DNA of 64,000 nt, taken from positions 124,001-188,000 of the forward strand of contig JAKJXP020000085.1 of the NCBI GenBank assembly GCA_022225965.2, in the 5' to 3' direction. This DNA comes from Diatrype stigma (lineage: Eukaryota > Ascomycota > Sordariomycetes > Xylariales > Diatrypaceae). The notes under the pieces are model-generated. The model saw nothing but the letters and a program-made list of their open reading frames with translations. It had not been told where the DNA came from and did no database searches. Positions 21,306 through 33,238 of the stretch are shown one piece after another; the first letter of the stretch is position 1; the number at the start of each line of letters is the position of its first letter. Both the position numbers and the translations under genes were made by a program.

Positions 21306-24300
21306 CTACAGCGTCCACAGGCCGCTACGACGCTTCCCCATAGGATAAATAACTAGGGCGGATAGGAACAAGCCGACGGTGATGCCTATGGCGATTTGAA
21401 TCATACTGGCTGCTACGCTGAAAACCTGTGAACGCTCGTGTTAGTATAGGTGGGCTTCTTGAGGTAGAAGGGGGGTAGAAGAGGCCTAAAAAAGCCTGGG
21501 AAGGCCTGGGAGGGCCTGGAGGCGGCCTGGAAGGCGGCTCGAAGGGAGGCCTGGGCCTCGGTCTGGGGAAGCGGAAGGGGCATGGAGTTTTTCGTATAGC
21601 GAGGGGGAACCGCCTTAGAGACGGCTTCGAAAGGACTTACCATGGAATTGGTTTGGTAATCGTTGGGCTGCGTACAGTTAGCTACTGCCAAAAACGGAAT
21701 CTGCTGCTATGGAAACTGTGGGCCAAATATCTTGGACGTCATGGGCGTCGTGGCTTAGTGGCATCGTGGCATCATGGCATCATGGCATCGTGGGCATCAT
21801 AGGCATCCGGACACATCCATGGGATTTTCAGAGTGTCGGAGGCGGAGCCGGAGCCAGAGACAGAGTAGAGCCAGAAACAGAGTAGAGCCAGAGCCAGAGC
21901 CAGGGCCAGGGCTGGAGTCGTGATATGCATAGGTAAAATGGGCTTCCACCAAGCCTTCTAGAAAGAAGACTCTTGGTACTACGTGGTGGGATCGATTGGG
22001 AGATGGGGGGTCCAGCAAAATAATGCTGCTAAGATGCTGCTGCTACAGGGACGCCCTTGCGTGCGCACTGTCAGACTAGACGGTCTCTAAATTCTACGGT
22101 AACTTACACCTGCCGACTCCCGAAGCGAAGTGGCTGTTTGCAGGCCGCTCACGATGGCCCCGCTCGCAGCCAGACTGCCGGGAAGTTGGACGTACACGGC
22201 GGGGAGGAGGACAGCGGCGGCGACTCCGTGTCGTACCCTGCTGTACAGGTTGGCCATGCAGCCGATGGTGAAGGCGCCGAAGGTGTAGGCGATCTGGGCG
22301 CTGGCGGCGAACTTCTTGCTGGTATAGAAATTGACGATGTAGCCGATCTGGGCAACTAGAATCATGGCGGGCATCTGCTTCCATTTAGCCTGAATCGTGA
22401 TGGTCGTGAAGAAGACGTAGAGAGGGACGAAAAGGAAGCTCCAGTACGGGCTCATGGGCTCGTGACAAGCGATCTCCGTCGTCGCATTCGGGTCGATCGC
22501 TCCGTACAAGGCGGTCCCGACGGTGATGCCGTATCCTAAAAACAGCGAGTAAATGATGGCGAAGACCATGCGGATCGAGCCGGGAACGATCGCTTTGGAC
22601 TGCAGCTCGAGAGCCGAGGATAACACGAGCCATCCGGGAAGAATCATGACGATGCCGCTCTGCGCTAGGGCCGAAAAGCAGAACAGGTTCCCGCCCCGTA
22701 GACTCGCGATGGCCCGTGCGAGGAAGGTCATCAGGATGGCGGCGCTGACTTCGAAGACAGTGGAGTAGGTCTTGGACAATGGCGAGATCACCAGCTGTAG
22801 GATCCCCAGGATGGAGCCCATGATGAAGACCACGGGCATGTCGACGAGCCGAGCGCTGAAGAAGACGGAGGCGGATGTGCTGGCGAGTCCGTACATGAGG
22901 ACGCAAAGCCAGACGGAGAAGTAGTCCTTGGCCGTGATGACAGCGTCGAGTCGAGTCAGCGCCTCGTTCAGGTCGATGACGTCATGCAGGACTTCCTTGT
23001 AAATCAGGTGGACATCCTTAAGCTTCCCGAGGTTGAGGCCCTGGGAGACGCGCACGATCTTGACCTCGGTCGTGTGGGTGAGGGGATCGTCGAAGGAGAT
23101 GATCATGCAGCCTGGGATGTATAGGTACTGACTGCTGACCTCCAGCATCTTCGCCGTCGTCTCGAGGTACTCCTCCAGCCGGTGCGTGGGGGCGCCGAAC
23201 AGCATGAGCGCCCGGCACATCTTGATGATGTACTTCTGGCGCTGCAGGATATCGGCGATGTGCACCGTGATCTTGGCCTCCTCGTCGGGCACGAGCCCCA
23301 CCATGGACATGATCCGGCCACTTGCCGTCCTCCGATGTTTGTACGCCGATGCTCTCTTACGCTCTCGCATAGCGCCGTTGTCGTTGGGATTGGCCAGCTT
23401 CGCGGAAGCCCCTACCAACCTAGCGAGGGTCTCCTGCGAGCGCATCTCCTTGTCTGGCTGCTCATACCATCTCCGACGGGAGTTGGGCGTGCCCGGCGTC
23501 CTGGTGCTGCCAGCCGAGGTGGGCGTCTCGAATTTGTTGTGCTCCTGGGGCATGTCCATGGTGTTGAGTCGATACGCCTGGAGGATGTTGTAGAAGACAC
23601 CACCACGGCTCTGTCTGTGCGAGGGGTGCACGTTGCCGGTTTCATGGTCCGGCTTTTCCACGATGGCGCTCTCTGTGCGGAGCCAGTCAGCCAATGCTCA
23701 ATCGAATGAGCCTAGAGATGTTTGAGTGCAAGTTGGTGTGCAGAGAGCAACGTGCCCTGAGCCAAGTGCCTATATACAAAAGTCTAAATATCTGGTCGAT
23801 TCGGGTCAATACGGAGAACATACCTGAATCGTCTGCGCCCTGGTTGTTGACCTGGTTCATGAATTGCCAGTGCGCCCGGAGGAGTTCCCTGGCCTCCGAC
23901 GTGTTCTCCGAGTCGCCCGGCGGATGAGTCGAACCCGCAACCTGGGAATGCCGGAAGGAATCCAAGGGGTCGCTGGTGAAGCTGGCTTCCGTCATGGGCT
24001 CCGATTGCGGCGACCACGTTCCACTCGGGTCGTAGATGCCATGTCCGTGCAAAGTTCCAGCCGAGTGCCTTTGCGCATCTGCGGCCAGGGCCTGAGCGCG
24101 CCGAGCAGCATCGGCTGCCGACTTCGCCTTCACCGGGCTGAGAGGGATGCTGTGGACATTGTCCAAGACCGAGTTGTAAGAGCTCGGATTCCTCGAGAGC
24201 GCAGGTCTGGGCATCCGCAAGCCAATCGGAGAAGTGACGCGCTCGTTGGGGTCCCTAGAGGTTGACCTTGCTCTTGGCGGCGACGACCTCTCGACATCCG

Positions 24301-24463
24301 AGCTGTCAAACCGCACCCTTTGCCTTTCATTCCTGACAGCAGAATTCTGCGGTGGTGTGGTGGGTACATTTTCTGTTGAGCTGGCTGGGCTGGGGTCGGT
24401 ATTGGCGTTGGTAGGTGTCATATCACCAAGCTCATAGGGGTGTTCCCGAGGGGGGTCCGCCAT
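21306..24463 (-). CDS. ThrE/Prm10-like multi-pass membrane protein
   Basis: Exons 24463-23824, 23696-22108 and 21425-21306 total 2349 nt, or 782 residues. The first 290 or so residues are charged and disordered. A ThrE domain (PF06738-like) then starts around the segment with ALMLFGAPTHRLEEYL, a conserved helix followed by QYLYIPGCMIISFDD. About ten membrane helices follow, with a second ThrE_2-like half. The last exon supplies SVAASMIQIAIGITVGLFLS and the conserved terminus GKRRSGLW, so including it restores the family's end. Fungal relatives include yeast Prm10; bacterial ThrE exports threonine and serine, but the fungal substrate is unknown. The second exon begins after an unusual TTGAG acceptor, forced by an in-frame stop after the nearer CTAG. 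The last intron (22107-21426) is 682 nt and holds GA-rich repeats. It is exceptional for this window. Confidence 0.88.
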
Positions 24464-26806
24464 GATATGAAAGGATGTTCAGGGGTAGAGGAGTGAGTGA
24501 TGAGTGATGAGTAAGTCGAGTGAGGTGAGTCGACGAGTGAGGTGTCGACGAGTGAGGTGTCGACGAGTGAGGCGTCGACGAGTGAGGCGTTGATGAGTGA
24601 GGCGTTGATGAGTAAGTCGATAAGGGGTGAGTGACGAGTGACGAGTGATGAGTGAGTAGCTTAGTGACCACTGTTCGTGATGAATAGCTTTTGATCGGTT
24701 AGTGAAAGTCCGTATATAAGAACAAGAATCTCTCACCAGGAGAAGACGTAAAGCTACACGCACGTAGACAGGTGGTAGGTGGTAGGTGGTAGGTAGGCGA
24801 ATATATTTATAGGTACCCAGGAGGTAGGTATGTATAATGATGCATGCGACTCGCCAAACACTTAGTTATTGACACGCCCTGAAGGAGAGCTGGGGGGTGT
24901 GGGCGGTGGGCGGTGGGTGGTGGGGTTGCGCAACTCCAGCGGTGGATCACAAGCGTACTGGCGTAAGTTGTAGGGACGATGATGCAAAGACTGCAAAGAC
25001 TTGGGCGAACAATGGATCCTTCTGTGCCCTTCTATGCTAGGATTTTCCTATAACAAACGTCAGTACATACTCCGTACATATAGTAGGGCTATCGAAGCAT
25101 TCCTGTCGTCGATCTGCTGACGGAAACCGGAATTTGGAAGATTCCAAGTTACTGTAGTTAGCCGTTATAAGATAGAATATAGGTACCTACCCCGACAACT
25201 ATGTATGTATGTATGTTTCGTAACCTGGAGCTGAGAGCCAACGTGCCAGCGGTGCAGCCACTAGGTTTTTACGTATGACGCTGAGTGCCTGTCTGAACAC
25301 CGCACAGGGCCGATGACGAGATGACGGGATGGATAATTATAGAAACCAAGATAGCAGATGAAATGGGAAATGTAAAGGAACAGAAGAAAAGCGGAAATAG
25401 AAGCACTAGGTACCCGGGAAGGCGCGGGAAGAGCGGGAATAAAGATCTCAGTTATAAGGGATGATCTCGACAATCAGGGGATGTTGTTGTTGTGGTGGTG
25501 GTTGGATGTTGAGGTTTGATAATTTGATAGTTTGATAGTTTGGTAGTTTGATGGTATGTATAAGAGACTCATGTATAATAAGGCGTGCTACTCCCGTCAA
25601 GCCCGTACGCTGCCCAGGTGTATGCCCGGCGGCGTAGGCGCATCCCCTAGACTACCTGCCCAAGTACTAGGTATGTATGGTACGTACGTACTTGCGAATA
25701 GTCGCCACATTGTAAGTTCACCACCAGCAATACCAGGTTGCCAGGTCGCCAGGTAGCTACACAGTCTCCAGACAGTCCAGACAGTCCAGACAGTCAGACA
25801 GTCAGTCAGTCAGTCAGACACTCTCAGACTCTGTCGCAGTCTCCCAGTCAGGTTATTGCAATCGCCGGCGATCTATGTCCGAAAATCGGATACACGTATG
25901 TTAGTTGGGAGACCGGCAGACTGGCATAAACGCACTGTCGTTATGTCGGCCACCAGATATAGCACCATGACCTGGATCACTTACACACTTTTACGTAAAA
26001 GTAAATCTGCCCAGAGGCTCACCTACCACCTCTCGAAGACCTACCCCCTCAAGTGCTGAGACCGTGCCTCCATCCGTACCAGGCCGTACCTTGGCAGATG
26101 AACGGTCCAGTTCTTGTCTACGATCGAACCAACACGGCACGGGCAGACGAGCAGACGAGTCGCAAACGAGCTGACGAGTACGCAATGTACGCAATGCTTG
26201 TTCCCACTAGTAGGCGAAACAAAATGGCCATGGCGTGGACATTCCGTTCCAGCCTGTAACTTCTAGGCCGGTTTTTCACTTGCACGTCATGTTCAGAGCT
26301 GCTAGGTAGCAATACGAAGCTGAGAAGTATCTGCTTCCTCGTGAGGCATGTCAGGGCATTATCTTCGCAGGAGTATTTGATCTGGGTCCGCTGGATCTAG
26401 CTATAGGTACCTGCCTACTCACTCGTCACTCTGATCACTCCGCCTAGAACTATAGGTACATAGGCTGATAGGTATCTACTACGTACATAGTAGTACGGCT
26501 GCTACGGATGCTGTCTTGTCAATCTGTCTCCAGCTTGTCAATCTGTCTGCAGCTTGTCAGCCTGTCATCTTGTCCGTCGTGTCTCCTTGTAAGCCTATTG
26601 GACAGAAGTTCGTGGAGTCTTATAATACCTTATACCTGGGCCGCTGGGTAAAAGCTACTGCCTACCTTGTAGGTATATATATGTAGTTAAGCCCATGCAC
26701 GGGTTCCATGCACGGGTTCCATGGCAGTCCCGCCAATAGATCTTAACTTTCTTCCCGGCCGCCCGTGTGACCCCACCGGCGGCGATTTTATTACAATGCC
26801 CCAGTG
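24464..26806. other. Upstream flank of the ThrE-like gene and start of a gene desert
   Basis: No gene is recognised. Microsatellite runs include ggtggtag (near 24770), a tandem gtccagaca/gtcagtca run (25765-25830) and gtttgatag repeats (near 25520-25550). Frames are short and unsupported. Confidence 0.6.
24529..24615. repeat. 15-bp tandem repeat upstream of the ThrE-like gene
   Basis: About six units of gtcgacgagtgaggt (later units gttgatgagtgaggc) lie 70-150 nt upstream of the start codon, in the probable 5' UTR or core promoter. Confidence 0.85.
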
Positions 26807-26814
26807 CCCCTAGG

Positions 26815-27373
26815 TAGGGTTCGGAAAAATTAAACGCGGATGGATATAATACCGTATTATACCGTATTATATCGGGATAGTTGCAACTATGCGCGTGGCG
26901 GAACGGAAATACTTTTCCCGGGTCCACTGTTTTCCCTTTTCGGTTAGGAATCTAAGGATACGATGGACACAAAATGAAGCAATTCGCAAATCTTATGATA
27001 GTTTTCTTAACATATATTGTATATACTTTTTTCCTTATCTTTAACGGCATATTTCTTTTCGCAATACAGGCGATGCGCTTTGGCTTATATGCGCCTTAGG
27101 GGCTGTACGCGCCTTAAGAGCTATATGCGCCTTGGAACTGTACGTGCCTTGGAATTATACGCGCCTTAGAAGAAAGGAGGGAAGGGAATTGATAATCGTA
27201 TAAGCTGCGATAGCTTCAAAAAGGTTGCATTATTAACGAATGTTGTTATTATGCTATTATAATTCTGGTATCCCGGTATTATACGGTGCTTAGTATGGGA
27301 ATAATGGGGATAGTGGAGATATCCTGCATTATCCCGGCATAATGGTCAAGTATCCGCGTTTTTCTGAACCCTA
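26815..27373. mobile_element. 559-bp non-autonomous DNA transposon (hAT-like MITE)
   Basis: The element begins TAGGGTTC and ends GAACCCTA. The inverted termini extend to about 22 matching bases: TAGGGTTCGGAAAAA then ACGCGGAT at the left, and the same with one substitution and a 4-base gap at the right (27352-27373). Immediately outside both ends lies the identical octamer CCCCTAGG (26807-26814 and 27374-27381), a perfect 8-bp target site duplication. An 8-bp duplication and a YARNG-type terminus (TAGGG) are features of the hAT superfamily. Subterminal CCGTATTATA-type inverted motifs follow inside each end. The inside is AT-rich and has no coding capacity, so mobilisation would need a transposase from elsewhere. 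The perfect duplication suggests a fairly recent insertion. Confidence 0.85.
27086..27171. repeat. Degenerate ~20-bp tandem repeat inside the transposon
   Basis: Five imperfect units of the form tatacgcgccttagaag-N lie head to tail in the middle of the MITE. Confidence 0.65.
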
Positions 27374-27381
27374 CCCCTAGG

Positions 27382-30300
27382 TAAGTAATAAGTACCTGTC
27401 ATCATCCACCTCGCGATGTTCATGTTTTGGGTGTCTAGATTTTCAAGGAGCGCGAACCAGAGCCCAATCCATATGCCAGGCCTTAAGAGGGAGTATAATC
27501 CGATATTATATTGTTGTATTTGATCCTGGCAACATATATTTATGTCGTGTAAGTAGGCAGGTGTGTAGATATGTCGGTATGTCGGTATGTATGTAGGTAT
27601 GTAGGTATGTAATTTTCAAAGTATCTGACCAGCAGCTACAGTTCGTCTGACTTATCGATAGGGGCTTAAGCAGCCTCAAATCTCATCAAATACACTGATA
27701 ACTTCCCCTAACGCAGGTACCATCCAATTATCCAATCAACTAATAAGCTGCCGGCCCTCTACTTTTCATTTCTCCTATTCTGGAAATTTCTCATTGGTGT
27801 CGCCAATCATCATTCCAAACGGTCCATGGTAGGCAGGCATGCACCACAGCATTGGGCAAGGCTTAACTTAACCCTTTTACTTGCCACACAAAATTTCTCG
27901 GGTTTCTATAATTATGTCTATAATCATGTCTATAATTACCTACTTGCCTACCTATACTTCGTGCTGATTAACCAGCTAACACATTGACTAATAAGTACCT
28001 CCAGCTACCTGTTAGATGACAGCCCTGACAGCTGAGCCCAGGCCCTGATACCTGCTATCTGATGCCTTACTTCGTATCACCTATTAATATAATCACATGC
28101 ATTGACTTCAGACCGGCCCGGACAGTCTTGTGGCGACAGGTACCCAGACGTACAAAAGACGTACGTATAAATTTTGGGTTGATTTGGCTTCACATCGATA
28201 CCTTTCTGTATTTTCTGTATTCATACCATGGATGCCAGATACCACATGTATACCTCTTGTAGTTCATAGCACCTACCTAGGTAGCTCTCCACACCGCGTC
28301 TTAGGATCAAGGAGGATCAAGTGTCCGCCGGGGATTTTATTCGCCTGATCCGGGAGCGTAGTTAGGGGGCCCAGTAGCGTTATAGACGTTGAGCCTTGTT
28401 TTTCTTTCTATGTACTATGTAGTGTCTAGCTGACGGTAGCTCCATCTTCAATATTCCCACGCAGCACCGGTCTATACGCTACGTATCTGCGTAGAGTGCC
28501 TAGTTTCGAAGTATGTTCAGTACCGGTGTAGGTAGCCAGGTAGCCCGGTAGTCAGGTAGCCAGGAAACCAGGTAGCCCGGTAGCCCGGGTAGCGTAAGGA
28601 ATGTCCTGTAGGTACACATGCATAGCGCCAACGTTCGACCTTGATGGCAGCCGAGCTGGGAGTGGCTGAGTGGAAGAGTGGAAGAGCGAAATGGCGAAAA
28701 CCCACGCTCGATAATGCTACAATTACCGGAGTTTGGATTTTAGACATAGTGCTGTCGGGACGTCCGTATAGATCCACTTCGCTCTTCGGTATAGTGCAAA
28801 CAAGCATTCGGTGGCATCACGAGATGTCTTTAAACTAAGGCACCAACTCTAGAAGTACCTACCGAGTAATACACGATGCGCCCACATCGTATTACCTAAA
28901 CCTAGACCGTGTTATGCCCACATCGTGTGATACGGCTGTTCCAGCAGGCTGTTTCCACGTCACCAGCGCTGACGGGTGACTACCTAGGTAAGCTGGTATG
29001 TTGACTGGTAGGCGTGGTCGGTGATAGGTGTGGTAGGCGTGCTCTGTAGTAGTACGGTAGGTATCGTGAATATCATGCCTGCATGGATACTTACAGACAA
29101 AGTTGAAGGAAAAGGGCCCACGTGCACCCGCATCTAACTCTAGTTGCTATATACCCGCTACCTAGCAGTCTGACTAGGCCCGAAGCCGGCAGTGACCCCA
29201 AAGCCTACCGATGTACCTGCCAGGCCCAGCTCGCGACCGCGACCCCATACAGTTGTTAGACCGCTATGTCAGGCGTAATATTCCAGGTCTAAATGCTTCT
29301 AGATCATGCATCATCAAATAGTCTTCATGGGCTTCGGAGAGCAATTTTGTCCCCCGTTCGCAAGTCCCGTTTGCGTCTGCGCATGTATAGAAAACTTGGA
29401 TCCAGGCCTACGAAACTTGGCCGCCCGCTTGGACTATACCGGGTTTATATGCAGGGATTGGGAATAAGTGAGCTCCATATTTTAGCTAACGAAATTTATA
29501 GTCCCCAAGATCACCCCGATCTCGTCATTCCGGCCCCTAACTAAACCTTCACGTTGGCAATAGAGTCTGGTCATGGCATGTACGCACTAACTTATAAGCT
29601 TTTCTCATACCGGCTGGTGCTCAGTGGCACATACTCCTCCCTATGCAGTTATACCCTACAATCCTATAGTAAAAAACCGGGAAACGCAACTCCATCAATG
29701 CCCAACATTCAAAAATAAGGTCTATCACGAGGTCTCCTGTCCTACCACCTTCTCCAATGCTGCAGGTGTAGATAGTCTCACGCATATCTCCATCACCGTC
29801 ACAGTCACAAACATCTCCTGTGGAGCCTTGCATCCGATCCTGGGGAAGCATCATCGAGAAAGAGCCACGTTGGACATGACGTGCTACCAAGGCTCGATTG
29901 CAGTCATTTTGTGGGTGTATGCGGGAGAATGCTCGAGAAGTCCTCGTAGTATCTTGATCTTCAAGGGCAGAAGACAAACAGGCAGGCAGGCAGGCAGGCA
30001 GGTAGGTAGGTAGGCAGGCAGCTCGCTCTGTCCACCCTGCTTACTCCGCCTAGAAGCCCAGCAAAACTTCGACGCGCTCATGGATGACTCCCGAGCCAAG
30101 AGGAAAAGAAGTTGCGGGGACAGCCAAAGTAAAACCCGGGGTTAGCATGATGCAGATGTTGATCTTTAGTCATGACTGTCCGGGGAGTCGATGCGGTCGA
30201 GAAAAGAATTTTCTTACATGTTCCCACGGCTCTTCAGGGCGGTTGCGGATATGTTCGTATAGGGGGGAATTAAGGCCTCGTCCCTGGCTAAGAATAAAGA

Positions 30301-30626
30301 TTTTCTCTCTCCTCCCTCCTATAATTCACCTTGATAAAATCAAGTCCAACGCCAAGGCCTGTGGGCACAGCGCCCAGAATCTCGTGAAACATGACTAAGC
30401 CATTGTTTGGCGGTAGACTATACAATTTGCATCGTCCCGTTATATTCTGTACACCCTGAGGCCTATCTCGAGAAGGCCTATCAGGACCCACGAGCATAAG
30501 GTCAACTTGAGCAGTCAGGGCGTCAAAACTATGCATCCATGATTGAAGGATTTCTCAACCCACTCTGATAGTATCAACTATATCGTGATACCCATAAAGA
30601 TACAAGTCTGTAACAAGACGGATGGA
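27382..30626. other. 3.2 kb gene desert
   Basis: No supported gene. It holds gtaggtatgt runs (27560-27610), a tandem ccaggtagcccggtag run (28525-28595) and a (caggcagg)/(taggtagg) run (29980-30020). The frames at 29621-30013 overlap on both strands and lack any domain or splice evidence. Confidence 0.6.
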
Positions 30627-32255
30627 TCAATCTCTCCCATCTTCATCTTCTAACATCCGACGGCGTTTCCTGCCCATCGTGTTCTCACCAGGCCCGGACC
30701 CAGGTCCACTCCCACCCACTCCATTGACACTCGCGCACGCGCACGCGCTCGCACTCGCACTCGCACCACCGAAGTTGAACTGCTTCTCCAGCTCATCGAC
30801 CTCGTCGACCGGTAGCGTAGCCGCGAAGGCTCTGTCTTTGCTCGCCCTCCGTTGCGCAGATGTAGCCCCCCTCAGAGCTCTGTACGCGTCATACAGCATC
30901 CGAATACTGGCCTCAGTCACAGGTAAGATGAGATGCGCACTCCCACTCTTATCACCATGAGTATTGTCCACATCTACATCTACATCTACATTCACATCCT
31001 GATCCACGATAATCGTATCACCCGTCACGGCTTCTACGAAGGTAGGACTACCATCGCCGTTGCCGTCGGGTGGCATGACCAGGACCAACATGATATCTCC
31101 CGTCGCGTTGCTGTGGTATGTTGAGCTTCGGACGTCGAGCAGATTTCCCACTGTATTGATGTCTGGTTAGTTGACCTTTCGTCTATGTAATGGGGAGTGT
31201 GAGTATGATGAGAATACGATGAGAGTTTGATAGAAAGCGAATAAGAGAGTATGACGGGAGTGTGCTGGGGTGATAGGAGTGTGATAGGGTGATAGGACTG
31301 TGGTGGGAAGTGAGGTCATCAGCATGTGACATTATCTGTGATTTCTGCGAGTTTGACGTAAGGAGGTCCGTTCATCAATGAGGACTCCCTTTAGCATTTG
31401 TATGATTGAAAAAGTCGCTTCGAGATATACCTGCCCCAAGAAGGAAAGAGTAGAGGCAGATACTAACTTGGAATCAGACTCACACTTGTCCTTGGACGGT
31501 AGGTTCGCGAGGCTAGGGACTTCGTAGTACTCGCGCGCGAATTTACGGCTCATCGGCGGCCCGGAGGTAGGTTCTATGGCGCTGGCAAAATACTGCATGA
31601 TGAGTCCCTCCTTGTAGTTCAACAGCTTGGCGTACGCATGCTGGAGTACCCAGACATTACGGAGTGTGGGCTGGAGGACTACCATGTGGCTCTTGTCCTC
31701 TCCGCTACTGGTCCCGTAGTGCGACGGCGGCAGCACCGCAGCTCCGTCATCTGCCACAACGACTTGAGGACTCATGATGATAGAAGATGGAAGACGGGAT
31801 GTGACGATATCCCGGAGCTTGAAGCTCTGCTTGCCGTTGAGCTCCGTGCGACCCAAGGCTCGGTTCAGCTCCGTATTCGGATCGACCCCGGGTAGGTCTT
31901 GCAAGGGGGCGTCCGTGGCGATACTGTGGCGGTGGCTCTGACCGAGCGCTTGGACTTCCGGACCCAGTTTCGTTTCCACCTCGTGCATTGCTTTGGATGC
32001 CTTTCTCTGGACCTCGATCATCCAGTCCCTGAACGTCTTCAGAGCGTTTGCCTGATGAACAGGACGAAACGAGGCATCGTAATTTTCTGTTCCCGAGCCA
32101 AGACTGCTGCTGAGACCCTGCGAAACGGTTCCATTGGATGAAAGCACGGCGTTCACGAGTTGGTCGATGCTCTGGAGGATCAGTGTGATCTGAATTGGTG
32201 GAGCAGGGGCAGCCGTAGTCTGGCTATTGGTAAGTGGTTGTGGTGTTGCCTCCAT
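30627..32255 (-). CDS. Protein of unknown function, probably two exons
   Basis: Not recognised. Exon 32255-31484 (phase 1 end, donor GTGAGT) and exon 31150-30627 (acceptor ATACAG preceded by branch CTAACC) give 1296 nt, or 431 residues, in frame. The N-terminal half looks helical (ILQSIDQLVNAVL, then ALKTFRDWMIEVQRKASKAM). The centre holds VLQPTLRNVWVLQHAYAKL. The second exon contains a beta-like GDIMLVLVMPPDGNG, an Asp/Val repeat (DVNVDVDVDVD) and a basic tail (GRKRRR) that could be a nuclear signal. The implied intron is 333 nt with a CT-rich 3' part, long for this genome. The alternative is an unspliced first frame ending at 31332 (307 residues) plus a separate gene. Function cannot be assigned. 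Confidence 0.55.
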
Positions 32256-33238
32256 AGCTAGATAACAAGAATAATGACCGTGATATGACAGAAGCAATTA
32301 AGCTACTACGTGGTAGATGGGATAAGAGTCTCAACTCTAGTGTTATCATGGATTTACCCACGCTTTGCAGATGTTTAGGCCCAATTGAATGGTTTCTCAG
32401 CAGCTCAGGTACTCTATAAGCCAGCCAGTAGATGGCAAGATGTGAGATGAGGAGAAGCCAACTTCATGTGGGGTAGGTGTGCCTTGGGAGTCTTCTCTAT
32501 AGGTTGCATCAGCACTTGCAGTTGTCTTGCAGTACGTCGGTTACCTGTAGAGGTAGTTTGAGATACGGCTATGCATCGGGCCGCCCCTCCCCCACCGTAG
32601 CATTATTATGGAGTCCCAATTGGAAGATTACTGAGACACAGTAGCCAGCGAACGGATGCTTATAAGGAAAGGCTGAGAATAGATAGTATGGCTACGAATA
32701 GATAGTATGGGTGAGGATAGTAAGTGCTTTATCATGCTTAATGAAGATACATACTTAAATAATAAATCAATGAATACCGTAAACGACTGCTTAAGGTCTC
32801 TATGATCCAACCCCGACAGCTGCCCTGTACGAAGTATGTCATAGGCTGCTATGTTTGTAACCCGGCTAGGAAGACCGATCTTGTTCCGACAGGCTTCCTG
32901 ATTTCCTGAAACGGTATAGATTGACGATCTTAAATATGCTCTATGATACATGATCTTTGTTGAAGGCACCCTGTCATCAAGAGCGTCCGTCCCTGTCTCC
33001 ATGGTAGCGAACCAGGTACTCTACGAGAAGAGCGTCTGCTTATATACTGTACAACCAGATACTTCATCGTTGACCCTTAGTCCAACGCCGACATTGCTCC
33101 TGTCCGCCACCTCCACTGCTCAGAGTGGAAGCGGTATCCTATAATACTTTCTTTTCTTTTCTTCTCTCCTTTTTATTTTTTATTTTATCTTATTTTATTT
33201 TATTTTTCCCACATAGTCAGGCCTTTTTCATACACCCA
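32256..33238. other. Intergenic region, including the 3' end region of the giant gene
   Basis: A 124-codon frame (33002-32628, minus) is the only sizeable frame and has no recognisable feature. A T/TTTTA-rich tract at 33148-33215 follows the giant gene's stop in its transcription direction and may serve in 3'-end formation. Confidence 0.5.

Noticed and set aside
24529..24615. Possible CRISPR-like array
   Set aside because: Head-to-tail minisatellite without spacers, in a eukaryotic genome.
29621..30013. Overlapping frames on both strands
   Set aside because: Neither has coding signals, and the plus-strand one ends in a (GGCA)n-type microsatellite.
32628..33002. 124-codon frame on the minus strand
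   Set aside because: No recognisable domain, no splice partners and it lies in repeat-flanked intergenic DNA.
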